A stretch of 64,000 nucleotides of DNA from Streptomyces antarcticus (lineage in GTDB: Bacteria > Actinomycetota > Actinomycetes > Streptomycetales > Streptomycetaceae). Numbering within the stretch: position 1 is the first letter of the stretch; each line of letters starts with the position of its first letter. The position numbers and the translations under genes are program-made. Below the pieces are notes generated by a model. That model saw only the letters and a list, made by a program, of their open reading frames with translations, had not been told where the DNA came from and did not search any database. The DNA is taken from the NCBI RefSeq assembly GCF_026627255.1, contig NZ_JAPNLM010000019.1, forward strand, positions 95,722 through 159,721, given 5' to 3'. This document shows positions 1 through 8,396 of this stretch, in pieces.

Positions 1-711
1 CCGGCCGGTCCGGCCCAGGCCCGACTGGATCTCGTCCGCGATGAACAGCACGTTCCGCTCGCGCGTCAGCTCCCGTACGCCCTGGAGGTAGCCGGCCGGC
101 GGCACCAGCACCCCCGCCTCGCCCTGGATCGGCTCCAGCAGCACGGCGACGGTGTTCTCGGTGACGGCCGCGGCGAGCGCGGTGAGGTCCCCGTACGGGA
201 CGATCTCGAAGCCCGGCGTGTACGGCCCGAAGTGGTCGCGGGCGTCGTGGTCGGTGGAGAACGAGACGATCGTCGTGGTCCGGCCGTGGAAGTTGTCGGC
301 GCAGACCACGATCTTGGCGTGTCCGTCCGGCACGCCCTTGACCTCGTACCCCCACTTGCGGGCGGTCTTGACCGCCGTCTCGACCGCCTCCGCGCCCGTG
401 TTCATGGGCAGCACCATGTCCTTGCCGCACAGCGCGGCCAGTTCGGTGCAGAAGTCGGCGAAGCGGTCGTGGTGGAAGGCGCGGGAGGTCAGCGTGACCC
501 GCTCCAGCTGCGCGCGGGCCGCGTCGAGCAGACGGCGGTTGCCGTGGCCGAAGTTGAGCGCCGAATAGCCGGCGAGCATGTCGAGGTAGCGGCGCCCCTC
601 CACGTCGGTCATCCACGCGCCTTCCGCGGAGGCGATGACGAGGGGCAGCGGGTGGTAGTTGTGCGCGCTGTGCGCCTCGGCGGAGCGGATGGCATCAGCA
701 GTTGTCGACAC
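1..711 (-). CDS. rocD: Ornithine--oxo-acid aminotransferase, 3' end cut by window edge
   Basis: PLP-dependent class III aminotransferase that converts ornithine and 2-oxoglutarate to glutamate semialdehyde and glutamate in arginine/ornithine breakdown. Read from the minus strand it starts VSTTADAIRSAEAHSAHNYH and shows the family run YLDMLAGYSALNFGHGN, a MNTGAEAVETAVK segment that contacts PLP phosphate, NFHGRTTT, and the IADEIQSGLGRTG segment with the PLP-binding Asp. The catalytic Lys and C-terminal half lie outside the window. The GTG start is set by a GGAGA ribosome site about five bases upstream. It is transcribed divergently from the glyA riboswitch. The ornithine assignment rests on its close fit to RocD rather than to acetylornithine or GABA aminotransferases. 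Confidence 0.9.
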   Translation of the reverse strand, partial: MSTTADAIRSAEAHSAHNYHPLPLVIASAEGAWMTDVEGRRYLDMLAGYSALNFGHGNRRLLDAARAQLERVTLTSRAFHHDRFADFCTELAALCGKDMVLPMNTGAEAVETAVKTARKWGYEVKGVPDGHAKIVVCADNFHGRTTTIVSFSTDHDARDHFGPYTPGFEIVPYGDLTALAAAVTENTVAVLLEPIQGEAGVLVPPAGYLQGVRELTRERNVLFIADEIQSGLGRTGR

Positions 712-834
712 GGGGTCTCCGATCGTCCGTCTTGCCGGGTGAGCGTGTGACGAGGGTGGCGTCACAGTCTTATCGTCGCTCGTATTGCGGACGCGGAAAC
801 CTCCCGGGCGGCGCGCCCGCTAGGGTGAGCGGCA

Positions 835-925
835 CGCACGGCGACTGGCGTACGGAGAAGCGACTCCGGGGGAGTCGTGCGGGCAGATCCGCACACAGGG
901 CCGCTCGCCTGGGCCTCGCGGGGTA
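835..925 (+). promoter_or_regulatory. ZTP/ZMP riboswitch (pfl motif) in the glyA leader
   Basis: The leader carries the two most conserved blocks of the pfl RNA. GACTGGCG lies at 843-850 and CCGC...GCCTGGGC at 901-914. Between them are two perfect short hairpins, 862-876 (6-bp stem) and 877-894 (6-bp stem). Spacing and downstream gene both fit: pfl RNAs sense the purine intermediate ZTP/ZMP, which accumulates when 10-formyl-THF is short, and often control glyA, folD or pur genes. The element ends about 30 bases before the ribosome site GGAGGAG at 944-950. That leaves room for a switch acting on transcription or translation, but I could not fold the alternatives. Confidence 0.8.
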
Positions 926-954
926 CCGATTCCCATCGACCCCGGAGGAGCCGC

Positions 955-2223
955 ATGTCCGCGAGCCGCCATCCCGCCCTGTCCGCGACCGACCCCGAAC
1001 TGGCGTCCTTCGTCGCGGCGGAGGAAGTCCTCCAGGCGCAGACCCTGCGCCTGATCCCCAGCGAGAACTACGTGTCCGCGGCCGTCCTGGAAGCCTCCGG
1101 GACGGTGCTGCAGAACAAGTACAGCGAGGGCTACCCCGGCCGCCGCTACTACGAGGGCCAGCAGAACATCGACCGCGTCGAGGCCCTCGCCGTCGAGCGG
1201 GCCAAGGGCCTGTTCGGGGTGGACCACGCCAACGTCCAGCCGTACTCCGGCTCCCCGGCCAACCTGGCCGTCTACCTGGCCTTCGCGAAGCCCGGCGACA
1301 CCGTCATGGGCATGGCCCTGCCGATGGGCGGGCACCTCACCCACGGCTGGGGCGTCTCGGCGACCGGCTCGTGGTTCCGCGGCGTCCAGTACGGGGTGCG
1401 CCCCGACAACGGGCTGATCGACTACGACGCCGTACGGGAGCTGGCGCTCGCCGAGCGGCCGAAGATCATCTTCTGTGGCGGCACCGCGCTGCCCCGCACC
1501 ATCGACTTCGCCGCCTTCGCCTCGATCGCCGAGGAGGCGGGCTCGGTCCTGGTCGCGGACGTCGCCCACATCGCGGGCCTGATCGCGGGCGGCGCGCACC
1601 CGTCCCCGGCGGACCACGCCGACGTGATCTCCACGACCACGCACAAGACCCTGCGGGGCCCGCGCGGCGCGATGCTGATGTGCCGGGAGGAGCACGCCAA
1701 GGCCATCGACAAGGCCGTCTTCCCGGGCCTCCAGGGCGGCCCGCACAACCAGACGACGGCCGGTATCGCCGTCGCCCTCCACGAGGCGGCGCAGCCCTCC
1801 TTCACGGCGTACGCGCACACGGTCGTCGCCAACGCGAAGGCGCTGGCCGCGGCCCTGCTGGAGCGCGGCTTCGACCTGGTCTCGGGCGGCACGGACAACC
1901 ACCTGATCCTGATGGACCTCACCTCGCGGGGCGTTGCGGGCAAGGTCGCCGCCAAGGCGCTGGACCGGGCGGGCATCGTCGTGAACTACAACACCGTCCC
2001 CTTCGACCCGCGCAAGCCGTTCGACCCCTCGGGGGTGCGGATCGGCACGCCGTCGCTGACCTCCCGCGGGCTGACCGCCGCGCACATGCCGGCGGTGGCG
2101 GACTGGATCTCCCGCGCGGTGGACGCCGCCGCCAAGGGCGACGAGCCGGCGCTCGGCGCGATCCGGGCCGAGGTCACGGACCTGATGGCCGCCTTCCCGG
2201 CCCCGGGCCTGCCGTTGTCCTGA
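955..2223 (+). CDS. glyA: Serine hydroxymethyltransferase
   Basis: 422-residue PLP enzyme that interconverts serine plus THF with glycine plus 5,10-methylene-THF, the main entry of one-carbon units. Visible family signatures are LIPSENYVSAAVLEASG near the N-terminus, the KYSEGYPGRRYYEGQQ block, the cofactor-region DVAHIAGLIAGG, the STTTHKTLRGPRG segment with the Schiff-base Lys, and the C-terminal RIGTPSLTSRG. The ATG at 955 is preferred because GGAGGAG lies four bases upstream; a longer frame from 877 would run through the riboswitch. S. coelicolor also keeps more than one glyA, so this may be one of two copies. Control is probably by the ZTP riboswitch just upstream. Confidence 0.95.
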   Translation: MSASRHPALSATDPELASFVAAEEVLQAQTLRLIPSENYVSAAVLEASGTVLQNKYSEGYPGRRYYEGQQNIDRVEALAVERAKGLFGVDHANVQPYSGSPANLAVYLAFAKPGDTVMGMALPMGGHLTHGWGVSATGSWFRGVQYGVRPDNGLIDYDAVRELALAERPKIIFCGGTALPRTIDFAAFASIAEEAGSVLVADVAHIAGLIAGGAHPSPADHADVISTTTHKTLRGPRGAMLMCREEHAKAIDKAVFPGLQGGPHNQTTAGIAVALHEAAQPSFTAYAHTVVANAKALAAALLERGFDLVSGGTDNHLILMDLTSRGVAGKVAAKALDRAGIVVNYNTVPFDPRKPFDPSGVRIGTPSLTSRGLTAAHMPAVADWISRAVDAAAKGDEPALGAIRAEVTDLMAAFPAPGLPLS

Positions 2224-2279
2224 CCTGCGGACCCGTTGCCGGGGCGCCGCCCCGGACCCGGACCCCGCGCCTCACACGC

Positions 2280-2305
2280 CGACGGGGCTGAAATCAGCCC
2301 CGCCG
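2280..2305 (+). terminator. Hairpin after glyA
   Basis: An inverted repeat with CGGGGCTG on the left and CAGCCCCG on the right encloses an AAAT loop about 57 bases after the glyA stop. It has no U-tract, which is common for Streptomyces terminators. The remaining 150 bases to trpS are GC-rich and should hold the trpS promoter; I see no other structure there. Confidence 0.6.
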
Positions 2306-2455
2306 GGTGCAAAGCGGTCGCTCGGCCGGGGCGGGATCCGGCCGCCGCACTACCGCCCGGTACCCGTGCGGGGCCGGGCGGGGGAGCGGCGCGACCCGGG
2401 AGGTTCCGGCCAGCGGGGGACCGGAGCCCGCCCCCGCACCTGAGAGAATGGGGCC

Positions 2456-3469
2456 ATGGCTTCTGATCGTCCTCGCGCGCTCTCCGGCATCCAGCCCACC
2501 TCCGGTTCGTTCCACCTCGGGAACTACCTCGGAGCCATCCGCCAGTACGTCGCCCTGCAGGAGACGCACGACGCCTTCTACATGGTCGTCGACCTGCACG
2601 CGATCACCATGCCGCAGGACCCGAAGGACCTCCGCGCGAACACCCGGCTCTCCGCCGCGCAGCTGCTCGCCGCCGGCCTGGACCCCGAGCGCTGCACGCT
2701 CTTCATCCAGAGCCACGTGCCGGAGCACGCGCAGCTCGGCTGGGTCATGAACTGCATCACCGGCTTCGGCGAGGCCGGCCGGATGACCCAGTTCAAGGAC
2801 AAGTCCGCGAAGCAGGGCGCGAACAACGCCACCGTCGGCCTGTTCACCTACCCGATCCTCCAGGTCGCCGACATCCTGCTGTACCAGGCGAACGCCGTCC
2901 CGGTCGGCGAGGACCAGCGCCAGCACATCGAGCTGACCCGCGACCTGGCCGAGCGCTTCAACCAGCGCTTCGGCCAGACCTTCACCCTCCCCGCCGCGCA
3001 CATCGTCAAGGAGGTCGCGAAGATCTACGACCTCCAGGACCCGGCGATCAAGATGTCGAAGTCCGCCTCCTCGCCCAAGGGCCTCATCAACCTCCTCGAC
3101 GAGCCCAAGGTCACCGCGAAGAAGATCAAGAGCGCGGTGACGGACACCGGGGCCGAGATCCGCTTCGACGCCCAGGAGAAGCCCGGCGTCAGCAACCTGC
3201 TCACGATCTACTCCACCCTCACCGGCGAGACGATCCCGTCCCTCGAAGAGAAGTACGAGGGCAAGGGCTACGGCGCGCTGAAGACCGACCTGGCCGACGT
3301 CATGGTCGATTTCGTCACACCGTTCAAGCAGCGCACCCAGGAGTACCTGGACGACCCCGAGGGCCTGGACTCCATCCTGGCCAAGGGCGCGGAGAAGGCC
3401 CGCGCGGTCGCCGCCGAGACCCTCGCGCAGACGTACGACCGCCTCGGTTTCCTGCCCGCCAAGCACTGA
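2456..3469 (+). CDS. trpS: Tryptophanyl-tRNA synthetase
   Basis: 337-residue class I aminoacyl-tRNA synthetase that charges tRNA-Trp. The HIGH-type signature is GSFHLGNYLGA near residues 17-27, with the usual PTSG run just before it. The KMSKS loop is IKMSKSASSPKG near residue 199. Length is typical for bacterial TrpS. The ATG lies behind a purine-rich GAGAATGGGG stretch. Streptomyces often carry a second, antibiotic-resistant TrpS elsewhere; this one sits in the housekeeping context glyA-trpS-2H phosphoesterase. Confidence 0.96.
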   Translation: MASDRPRALSGIQPTSGSFHLGNYLGAIRQYVALQETHDAFYMVVDLHAITMPQDPKDLRANTRLSAAQLLAAGLDPERCTLFIQSHVPEHAQLGWVMNCITGFGEAGRMTQFKDKSAKQGANNATVGLFTYPILQVADILLYQANAVPVGEDQRQHIELTRDLAERFNQRFGQTFTLPAAHIVKEVAKIYDLQDPAIKMSKSASSPKGLINLLDEPKVTAKKIKSAVTDTGAEIRFDAQEKPGVSNLLTIYSTLTGETIPSLEEKYEGKGYGALKTDLADVMVDFVTPFKQRTQEYLDDPEGLDSILAKGAEKARAVAAETLAQTYDRLGFLPAKH

Positions 3470-3499
3470 CGCGGCAGAGGGCCCTGGCGAGATCGGGGG

Positions 3500-3525
3500 T
3501 GCTGCCGCCACACTGGGCGGCAGCA
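3500..3525 (+). terminator. Hairpin between trpS and the 2H phosphoesterase gene
   Basis: Perfect 10-bp inverted repeat, TGCTGCCGCC at 3500-3509 and its complement at 3516-3525, with a six-base loop. It lies 30 bases after the trpS stop and 17 bases before the next ribosome site, so it may be a terminator or an attenuator that partly separates the two genes. Confidence 0.55.
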
Positions 3526-3554
3526 GTCCAACCAGACACACGGAGGAGAGACAC

Positions 3555-4151
3555 GTGGGGACCGTAACGCTCGGCGTTTCGATCGCGGTCCCGGAGCCGT
3601 ACGGCAGCCAGCTCCAGCAGCTGCGCGCCGGCTTCGGGGACGCTGCCGCGCACGGCATCCCCACGCACGTCACCCTCGTGCCGCCGACCGAGGTCGAGGC
3701 GGACCGGCTGCCGCAGATCCGGGCCCACCTGGCCGAGGTCGCGGCCGCGTTCCGCGCCTTCGCGATGCGGCTGTCCGGGACGGGGACCTTCCGGCCCCTC
3801 TCGCCGGTGGTCTTCGTCCGGATCGTCGAGGGCGCCCCGGGCTGCACCCGCCTCCAGGGCGAGGTCCGCGACCCGGCGGGGCCGCTCAGCCGCGAGCTGG
3901 CGTTCCCGTACCACCCGCACGTGACGGTCGCCCACGGTATCTCCGAGGAGGCGATGGACGTGGCGTTCGCGGCCCTCGCCGACTACGCGGCCGAGTGGCT
4001 CTGCGAAGGCTTCGCCCTCTACGAGCAGGGCTCGGACGGGGTCTGGCGCAAGCTGCGCGAGTACCCCTTCGGGGCCGGTCCCGCCGGAGTCCCGGCGCAG
4101 TGCGGCTCACCGACCGACGCGGCGGCGGGGCCGACCGTACGGCCCTCCTGA
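3555..4151 (+). CDS. 2'-5' RNA ligase / 2H phosphoesterase family protein
   Basis: 198-residue protein with the two H-x-T/S-h motifs that define 2H phosphoesterases: HVTLVPP near residue 36 and HVTVAHG near residue 121. The family uses the two His to cleave 2',3'-cyclic or 2'-5' phosphodiesters; the physiological RNA substrate is unknown in Streptomyces. The GTG start follows GGAGGAG at 3542-3548. The last 25 residues are low-complexity. It lies downstream of trpS, which suggests a tRNA or RNA repair role, but that is context only. Confidence 0.8.
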   Translation: MGTVTLGVSIAVPEPYGSQLQQLRAGFGDAAAHGIPTHVTLVPPTEVEADRLPQIRAHLAEVAAAFRAFAMRLSGTGTFRPLSPVVFVRIVEGAPGCTRLQGEVRDPAGPLSRELAFPYHPHVTVAHGISEEAMDVAFAALADYAAEWLCEGFALYEQGSDGVWRKLREYPFGAGPAGVPAQCGSPTDAAAGPTVRPS

Positions 4152-4308
4152 CGGAGCGGCCGCAGGGCCCGGTGCGTGCGGAACCTGAGCCCGCGCAGGA
4201 CGAGGGAGTGGAACGGACGGGCCTTCGGGCGAAAAGTCACAATCGACGACCGTAGTCCCCGCAAGCGGCAATCCCCGCTATTTCCTGCGGCTCAATTACG
4301 GTGACTCC

Positions 4309-5328
4309 ATGGACTGGCTGACGAAACTCCCGGTGATCGGGCCGCTGGTGGCCCGTCTGATGCGCACCCACGCGTGGCGTTCGTACGAGCGCCTCGACCG
4401 CGTGCACTGGACCCGGCTCGCCGCCGCGATCACCTTCATCAGCTTCCTCGCGCTCTTCCCGCTGATCACGGTGGCCGCCGCCGTGGGCGCGGCGCTGCTC
4501 AGCAAGGAGCAGCTGGCCACGCTCCAGAAGAACCTCGCCGAACAGGTCCCCGGCATCTCCGACCAGCTCGACCTCGACGCGCTCGTCGCCAACGCGGGCA
4601 CGATCGGGCTCGTCGCCGGCGCCATCCTGCTGTTCACCGGCATCGGGTGGGTCGGCGCCATGCGGGACTGCCTGCGCGCGGTGTGGGACAAGGACGACGA
4701 GGACGAGGGGAACCCCTTCACCCGCAAGGGCAAGGACGCCCTGGTGCTCCTCGGCCTCGGCGGGGTGGGCCTGGCCTCGGCAGCGGCCTCGACCTTCGGG
4801 TCCAGCGCGGTCGGAAAGTCCGCCGAGTGGCTGGGCATCCCGCGCGACGGCGCGGGCGGCGCGCTCCTGCGGTCCGGCGCGTTCCTCGTGGGCGTCCTGG
4901 CGGCGTTCCTGCTGCTGCTCTACGTCCTGACCCTGCTGCCCGGCGTCGAACCGCCGCGCGGCCGCCTGATCCAGGCGGCGCTCATCGGCGCGGTCGGGTT
5001 CGAACTGCTGAAGCTGCTGCTCAGCGGCTACATGCGGGAAGTGGCGGCCAAGAGCATGTACGGCGCCTTCGGCGTGCCGATCGCCCTGCTGCTGTGGATC
5101 AACTTCACGGCGAAGCTGCTGCTCTTCGTGTCGTCCTGGACCGCCACGCGCGACGACGCGGACGGTGACGGCGCGCAGGCCCCGGCCCCGGACAAGGCCC
5201 CGGACAAGGCCCCGGACCCGGACAGGGCTCCCGACCCGGACAGGGCTCCCGACCCGGACAAGGCTCCCGACCCGGACAGGGCTCCGGGGCCCGGTCCGGC
5301 CGCCGGCCCGGAGCGCGCGCGGCCGTAG
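4309..5328 (+). CDS. YihY/BrkB family inner-membrane protein
   Basis: 339-residue polytopic membrane protein. After an N-terminal amphipathic stretch it shows several hydrophobic spans, including AAITFISFLALFPLITVAAA, GTIGLVAGAILLFTGIGWVG and GAFLVGVLAAFLLLLYVLTL, the usual YihY topology. The family was once wrongly called RNase BN; its function is unknown. The C-terminal tail of about 60 residues is a Pro/Asp-rich repeat (PDPDRA/PDPDKA units) coded by an 18-bp tandem array and is not part of the conserved domain. It converges on the carboxypeptidase gene with a 26-base gap. Confidence 0.85.
   Translation: MDWLTKLPVIGPLVARLMRTHAWRSYERLDRVHWTRLAAAITFISFLALFPLITVAAAVGAALLSKEQLATLQKNLAEQVPGISDQLDLDALVANAGTIGLVAGAILLFTGIGWVGAMRDCLRAVWDKDDEDEGNPFTRKGKDALVLLGLGGVGLASAAASTFGSSAVGKSAEWLGIPRDGAGGALLRSGAFLVGVLAAFLLLLYVLTLLPGVEPPRGRLIQAALIGAVGFELLKLLLSGYMREVAAKSMYGAFGVPIALLLWINFTAKLLLFVSSWTATRDDADGDGAQAPAPDKAPDKAPDPDRAPDPDRAPDPDKAPDPDRAPGPGPAAGPERARP
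5215..5286 (+). repeat. Four 18-bp tandem repeats in the YihY tail
   Basis: Four head-to-tail copies of an 18-mer starting GACCCGGACA, nearly identical at the base level and each coding six residues of the type DPDRAP. Three 12-base GCCCCGGACAAG-like units precede it. Near identity at third positions indicates recent slippage expansion, so copy number probably varies between strains. Confidence 0.85.
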
Positions 5329-5354
5329 CGGGGCTCCGGGCCGGCCGCTCCGGG

Positions 5355-6593
5355 TCAGCCGTGGCCCATGCCGCGGCGGCCGCGCGGCCAGCGCCGGTTC
5401 ACCACGAAGGCGCCGCCCGCGAGCAGGACCAGCGCACCGCCCGCGACACCCAGCGCGGTGCCCACGCCGCCGCCCGCTCCCGCGCCGGCCGCCGCCGGGC
5501 CGCCCTCGTGGGACTGGGCGGGGGAGCCGTACGAGGAGGTGTCCTCGCTCTTCGGCGGCACCAGCTCACCCACCGGCTTGACCTTCCCGGCCGCGGCGAA
5601 ACCCCAGTCGAAGAGCGCGGACGTCTGCTCGTAGACCGCGTTTCCGCCGCCCGTGCTCGGGTTCATCACCGTGACCAGCAGCTTCCTTGACCCCTGCTGC
5701 GCCACACCGGTGAAGGTGGAGCCGGCCATCGTGGTCGTGCCGTTCTTGACGCCCGCGATGCCCTTGTACGGGGCCATGCCGTGCGCGCCCGTCATCAGCC
5801 GGTTGGTGTTCTGGATGCCGAAGGACTCGCGCGCCTTCCCGGCGCCCTGCTTGCCGGGGAAGTCGGCGTTCGCCGTGCCGCAGTACTCCCGGAAGTCCTG
5901 CTTCTGCAGTCCGGAGCGGGCGATGAGCGTGAGGTCGTACGCGCTCGACACCTGCTCCGGGGAGTCGTAGCCGTCGGGGGACACCACGTGGGTGTCCAGG
6001 GCTTGCAGCTCCTCGGCGTGCGCCTGCATGTCCTTGACGGTCTTCTCGACGCCGCCGTTCATGGCCGAAAGCACGTGCACGGCGTCGTTGCCGGACATCA
6101 GGAACACGCCCAGCCACAGGTCGTGGACCGAGTACTCGTAGTCCTCCTTGACGCCCACCAGGCTGCTGCCCGAACCGACCCCGGACAGTTCCTCCTCGGT
6201 GACCTTGTGGACCCGGTCCTTGGGGAGGTTCGGCAGCACGGTGTCCGCGAAGAGCATCTTCATGGTGGAGGCCGGCGGCAGCCGCCAGTGCGCGTTGTGC
6301 GCGGCCAGGATCTCGCCCGAATCGGCGTCGGCCACGACCCAGGACCGCCCCGACAGGTTCGCGGGGAGGGACGGCGCGCCGGGCAGCAGACTCACCTGGG
6401 TCCCCGGCTGGCCCAGCAGGGAACCGCCCACCGTGGACATCGACGCGGGCGGCGCGGCCGCCGACGGGGCCTTGGCGGGCCCGCCCTTCCCGTCGGCCGG
6501 CGGGGCCGGCACGGCGTGCGCGGGAACCCCGAGCACCGAGGGGATCAGCAGCGCGGCGGAAAGGACCGTCAGCGCGGTCTTCTTTGCAGACAC
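5355..6593 (-). CDS. D-alanyl-D-alanine carboxypeptidase, membrane-anchored (peptidase S11)
   Basis: 412-residue penicillin-binding protein of the low-molecular-mass DacA type that trims the terminal D-Ala of peptidoglycan stem peptides. The three active-site motifs are present: STMK (SxxK), SGND (SxN) and KNG (KTG box). An N-terminal Sec signal runs TALTVLSAALLIPSVLGVPAHA. A C-terminal hydrophobic span, GVAGGALVLLAGGAFVV, followed by basic residues anchors it to the membrane. The GTG at 6593 is chosen because the signal peptide starts there; the frame stays open upstream to 6848 but would cross the divergent gene's promoter and start. An 18-bp palindrome lies just upstream. Confidence 0.9.
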   Translation of the reverse strand: MSAKKTALTVLSAALLIPSVLGVPAHAVPAPPADGKGGPAKAPSAAAPPASMSTVGGSLLGQPGTQVSLLPGAPSLPANLSGRSWVVADADSGEILAAHNAHWRLPPASTMKMLFADTVLPNLPKDRVHKVTEEELSGVGSGSSLVGVKEDYEYSVHDLWLGVFLMSGNDAVHVLSAMNGGVEKTVKDMQAHAEELQALDTHVVSPDGYDSPEQVSSAYDLTLIARSGLQKQDFREYCGTANADFPGKQGAGKARESFGIQNTNRLMTGAHGMAPYKGIAGVKNGTTTMAGSTFTGVAQQGSRKLLVTVMNPSTGGGNAVYEQTSALFDWGFAAAGKVKPVGELVPPKSEDTSSYGSPAQSHEGGPAAAGAGAGGGVGTALGVAGGALVLLAGGAFVVNRRWPRGRRGMGHG

Positions 6594-6602
6594 GCAGGTG
6601 AA

Positions 6603-6620
6603 AGTACATCCCGATGTACT
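6603..6620. promoter_or_regulatory. Palindrome in the carboxypeptidase leader
   Basis: AGTACATC-CC-GATGTACT, an 8-bp perfect inverted repeat with a two-base centre, ends ten bases before the GTG start of the carboxypeptidase gene. In this GC-rich leader such an AT-containing palindrome stands out. It may be an operator or a hairpin that masks the ribosome site. No binding protein is known to me. Confidence 0.45.
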
Positions 6621-6714
6621 GCATACCGTCGCTGACCGGCCATTTCGAAGAAACCACCGCCGGGACAGCCCACCCCGGCGCGTCCGTCCTGGGGACGAAT
6701 CCGATACTGAGGTC

Positions 6715-7047
6715 ATGAAACTCAGCCGTTCCTCCTCCTGGTTCCTACTCGCCTTCGGAGTGTGGAGCTGGTTCATCTGGGTGTCTTTCGTCCGGAACCT
6801 GTGGAAGAACGGCAGTGGCCTGGCGTTTGACGCGGCCGGCGATCCCACGTCCTACTTCTGGGTCCACCTGACCCTCGCGGTGGCGTCCTTTCTCCTGGGG
6901 ACGGCCGTCGGGGTGATCGGGTTGCGCGGGGTCCGGGCGCTGCGGCGCGGATCACGTCCGGGCGCGGAGCCGGGCTCGGAGCCGGGCGGGGGCACGGCCG
7001 CGGGTCCGCGTACCGGACCTGACGCCGGATCGGGGTCGGCCGCATGA
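6715..7047 (+). CDS. SCO4848-type small membrane protein
   Basis: 110-residue protein with two hydrophobic spans, SSWFLLAFGVWSWFIWVSFV and YFWVHLTLAVASFLLGTAVGVIGL, and a Gly/Pro-rich C-terminal tail. It resembles the protein that follows the carboxypeptidase in S. coelicolor; no function is known. The ATG at 6715 starts the conserved MKLSRSSSWF segment. It is divergent from the carboxypeptidase gene, and its stop overlaps the next start by three bases (ATGA), so the two are translationally coupled. Confidence 0.8.
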   Translation: MKLSRSSSWFLLAFGVWSWFIWVSFVRNLWKNGSGLAFDAAGDPTSYFWVHLTLAVASFLLGTAVGVIGLRGVRALRRGSRPGAEPGSEPGGGTAAGPRTGPDAGSGSAA

Positions 7048-8333
7048 TGATCGTGGTCTTCGCACTCGTCGCGCTGGCGGTCCTCGCCCTGCTGGTCCTC
7101 GTACACCGATGGCTGTGGATCCGCCTGGTCCGCGACACCACCGCCCCCGGCGGCCTGCCCCGCCGCATCGGCACGTCCTTGGCCATCGCCCTGCCCCTCC
7201 TCTCTGTGGCCGCCCTGACCACCGGCCGCGCCGGGGTCCCCTTCTGGCTCCAGCAGGCGGTCGCCTGGCCCGGGTTCCTCTGGCTCGCGGTGCTCCTGTA
7301 CCTGACCCTGACGATGCTGGTCGCGGAGCCGATCCGCGCGCTGTTGCTCCGCCGTCTGGCCCACCGGGCCCCCTCCGAGGCGGTACCCGCCACTTCGGGA
7401 GCCCCGGCGAACGCCCCCGCCGGCGCCCCCGCGAACGCCCCCGCCGTGGCCCCCGCCGAGGCTCCGGCCGTGGCCCCCGCCGACGTGCCCGCCGAGCCCG
7501 CCGACCGGGGGCCGAGCCGCCGTACGATCGCGCGCGCCGTCGGCGGCGCGGCCGCCGCCGTGGCCCTGGGCACCGTCGCGAACGGCGCCCACGGGGTGCT
7601 GCGGGGCCCGACGGTCAAGCGCGTCAAGGTGCCGCTGGCCAAGCTGCCGCGCGCGGCGCACGGGTTCCGGATCGCCGTCGTCAGCGACGTCCACCTCGGC
7701 CCGGTCCTCGGCCGCGCCCACACCCTGCGCATCGTCGACGCCGTCAACCGCACCCAGCCCGACGTCATCGCCATCGTCGGGGACCTCGTCGACGGGAACG
7801 TGCACGACCTCGGGCCGGCCGCCGAGCCGCTGCGCGGGCTGCGGGCGCGCCACGGCTCGTACTTCGTCACCGGTAACCACGAGTACTTCTCCGGCGCCGC
7901 GCAGTGGGTCGACCACGTCCGGGAGCTGGGCCTGACCCCGCTGGAGAACGCCCGCCGCGTCCTGCCGTACTTCGACCTCGCCGGGGTGAACGACATCGCG
8001 GGCGAGAGCGAGGGCCAGGGCCCCGACTTCCAGGCCGCCCTCGGCGACCGCGACCGGTCCCGCGCCGCGGTGCTCCTCGCCCACCAGCCCGTCGTCATCC
8101 ACGACGCGGTCCGGCACGGCGTGGACCTCCAGCTGTCCGGGCACACGCACGGCGGCCAGCTCTGGCCGGGCAACTACCTCGCCGAGCTCGCCAACCCCAC
8201 CGTCGCCGGCCTGGAGCGCTACGGGGACACCCAGCTCTACGTCTCCCGCGGAGCCGGCGCCTGGGGACCCCCGGTCCGCGTGGGCGCCCCGTCCGACATC
8301 ACCGTCGTGGAACTCGCCTCATACCAGGCCTGA
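7044..8333 (+). CDS. Membrane-anchored metallophosphoesterase (calcineurin-like)
   Basis: 429-residue protein with N-terminal membrane spans, then an Ala/Pro-rich linker of about 45 residues, then a calcineurin-like phosphoesterase domain. The metal motifs appear in order: SDVHLG, GDLVDG, GNHEY, a HQP segment and SGHTHGGQ. This arrangement matches the YkuE/YaeI group, predicted to hydrolyse phosphodiesters at the membrane; the substrate is not known. It is translationally coupled to the small membrane protein upstream. A short basic segment, SRRTIARAVGGAAAAVALG, precedes the catalytic domain. Confidence 0.88.
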   Translation: MMIVVFALVALAVLALLVLVHRWLWIRLVRDTTAPGGLPRRIGTSLAIALPLLSVAALTTGRAGVPFWLQQAVAWPGFLWLAVLLYLTLTMLVAEPIRALLLRRLAHRAPSEAVPATSGAPANAPAGAPANAPAVAPAEAPAVAPADVPAEPADRGPSRRTIARAVGGAAAAVALGTVANGAHGVLRGPTVKRVKVPLAKLPRAAHGFRIAVVSDVHLGPVLGRAHTLRIVDAVNRTQPDVIAIVGDLVDGNVHDLGPAAEPLRGLRARHGSYFVTGNHEYFSGAAQWVDHVRELGLTPLENARRVLPYFDLAGVNDIAGESEGQGPDFQAALGDRDRSRAAVLLAHQPVVIHDAVRHGVDLQLSGHTHGGQLWPGNYLAELANPTVAGLERYGDTQLYVSRGAGAWGPPVRVGAPSDITVVELASYQA

Positions 8334-8396
8334 TCCCCTCCCAGCGCCCCGAGCCGTCGGATATCGGCCTTCCCGAGGCCGAAATTCCGTGATCGG

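Noticed and set aside
702..2291. 529-codon plus-strand frame across the glyA region
   Set aside because: Arg/Pro/Gly-rich shadow of glyA in another frame; no motifs.
5208..5290. CRISPR-like array
   Set aside because: The 18-bp units are head to tail without spacers and code the YihY tail, so this is a coding minisatellite.
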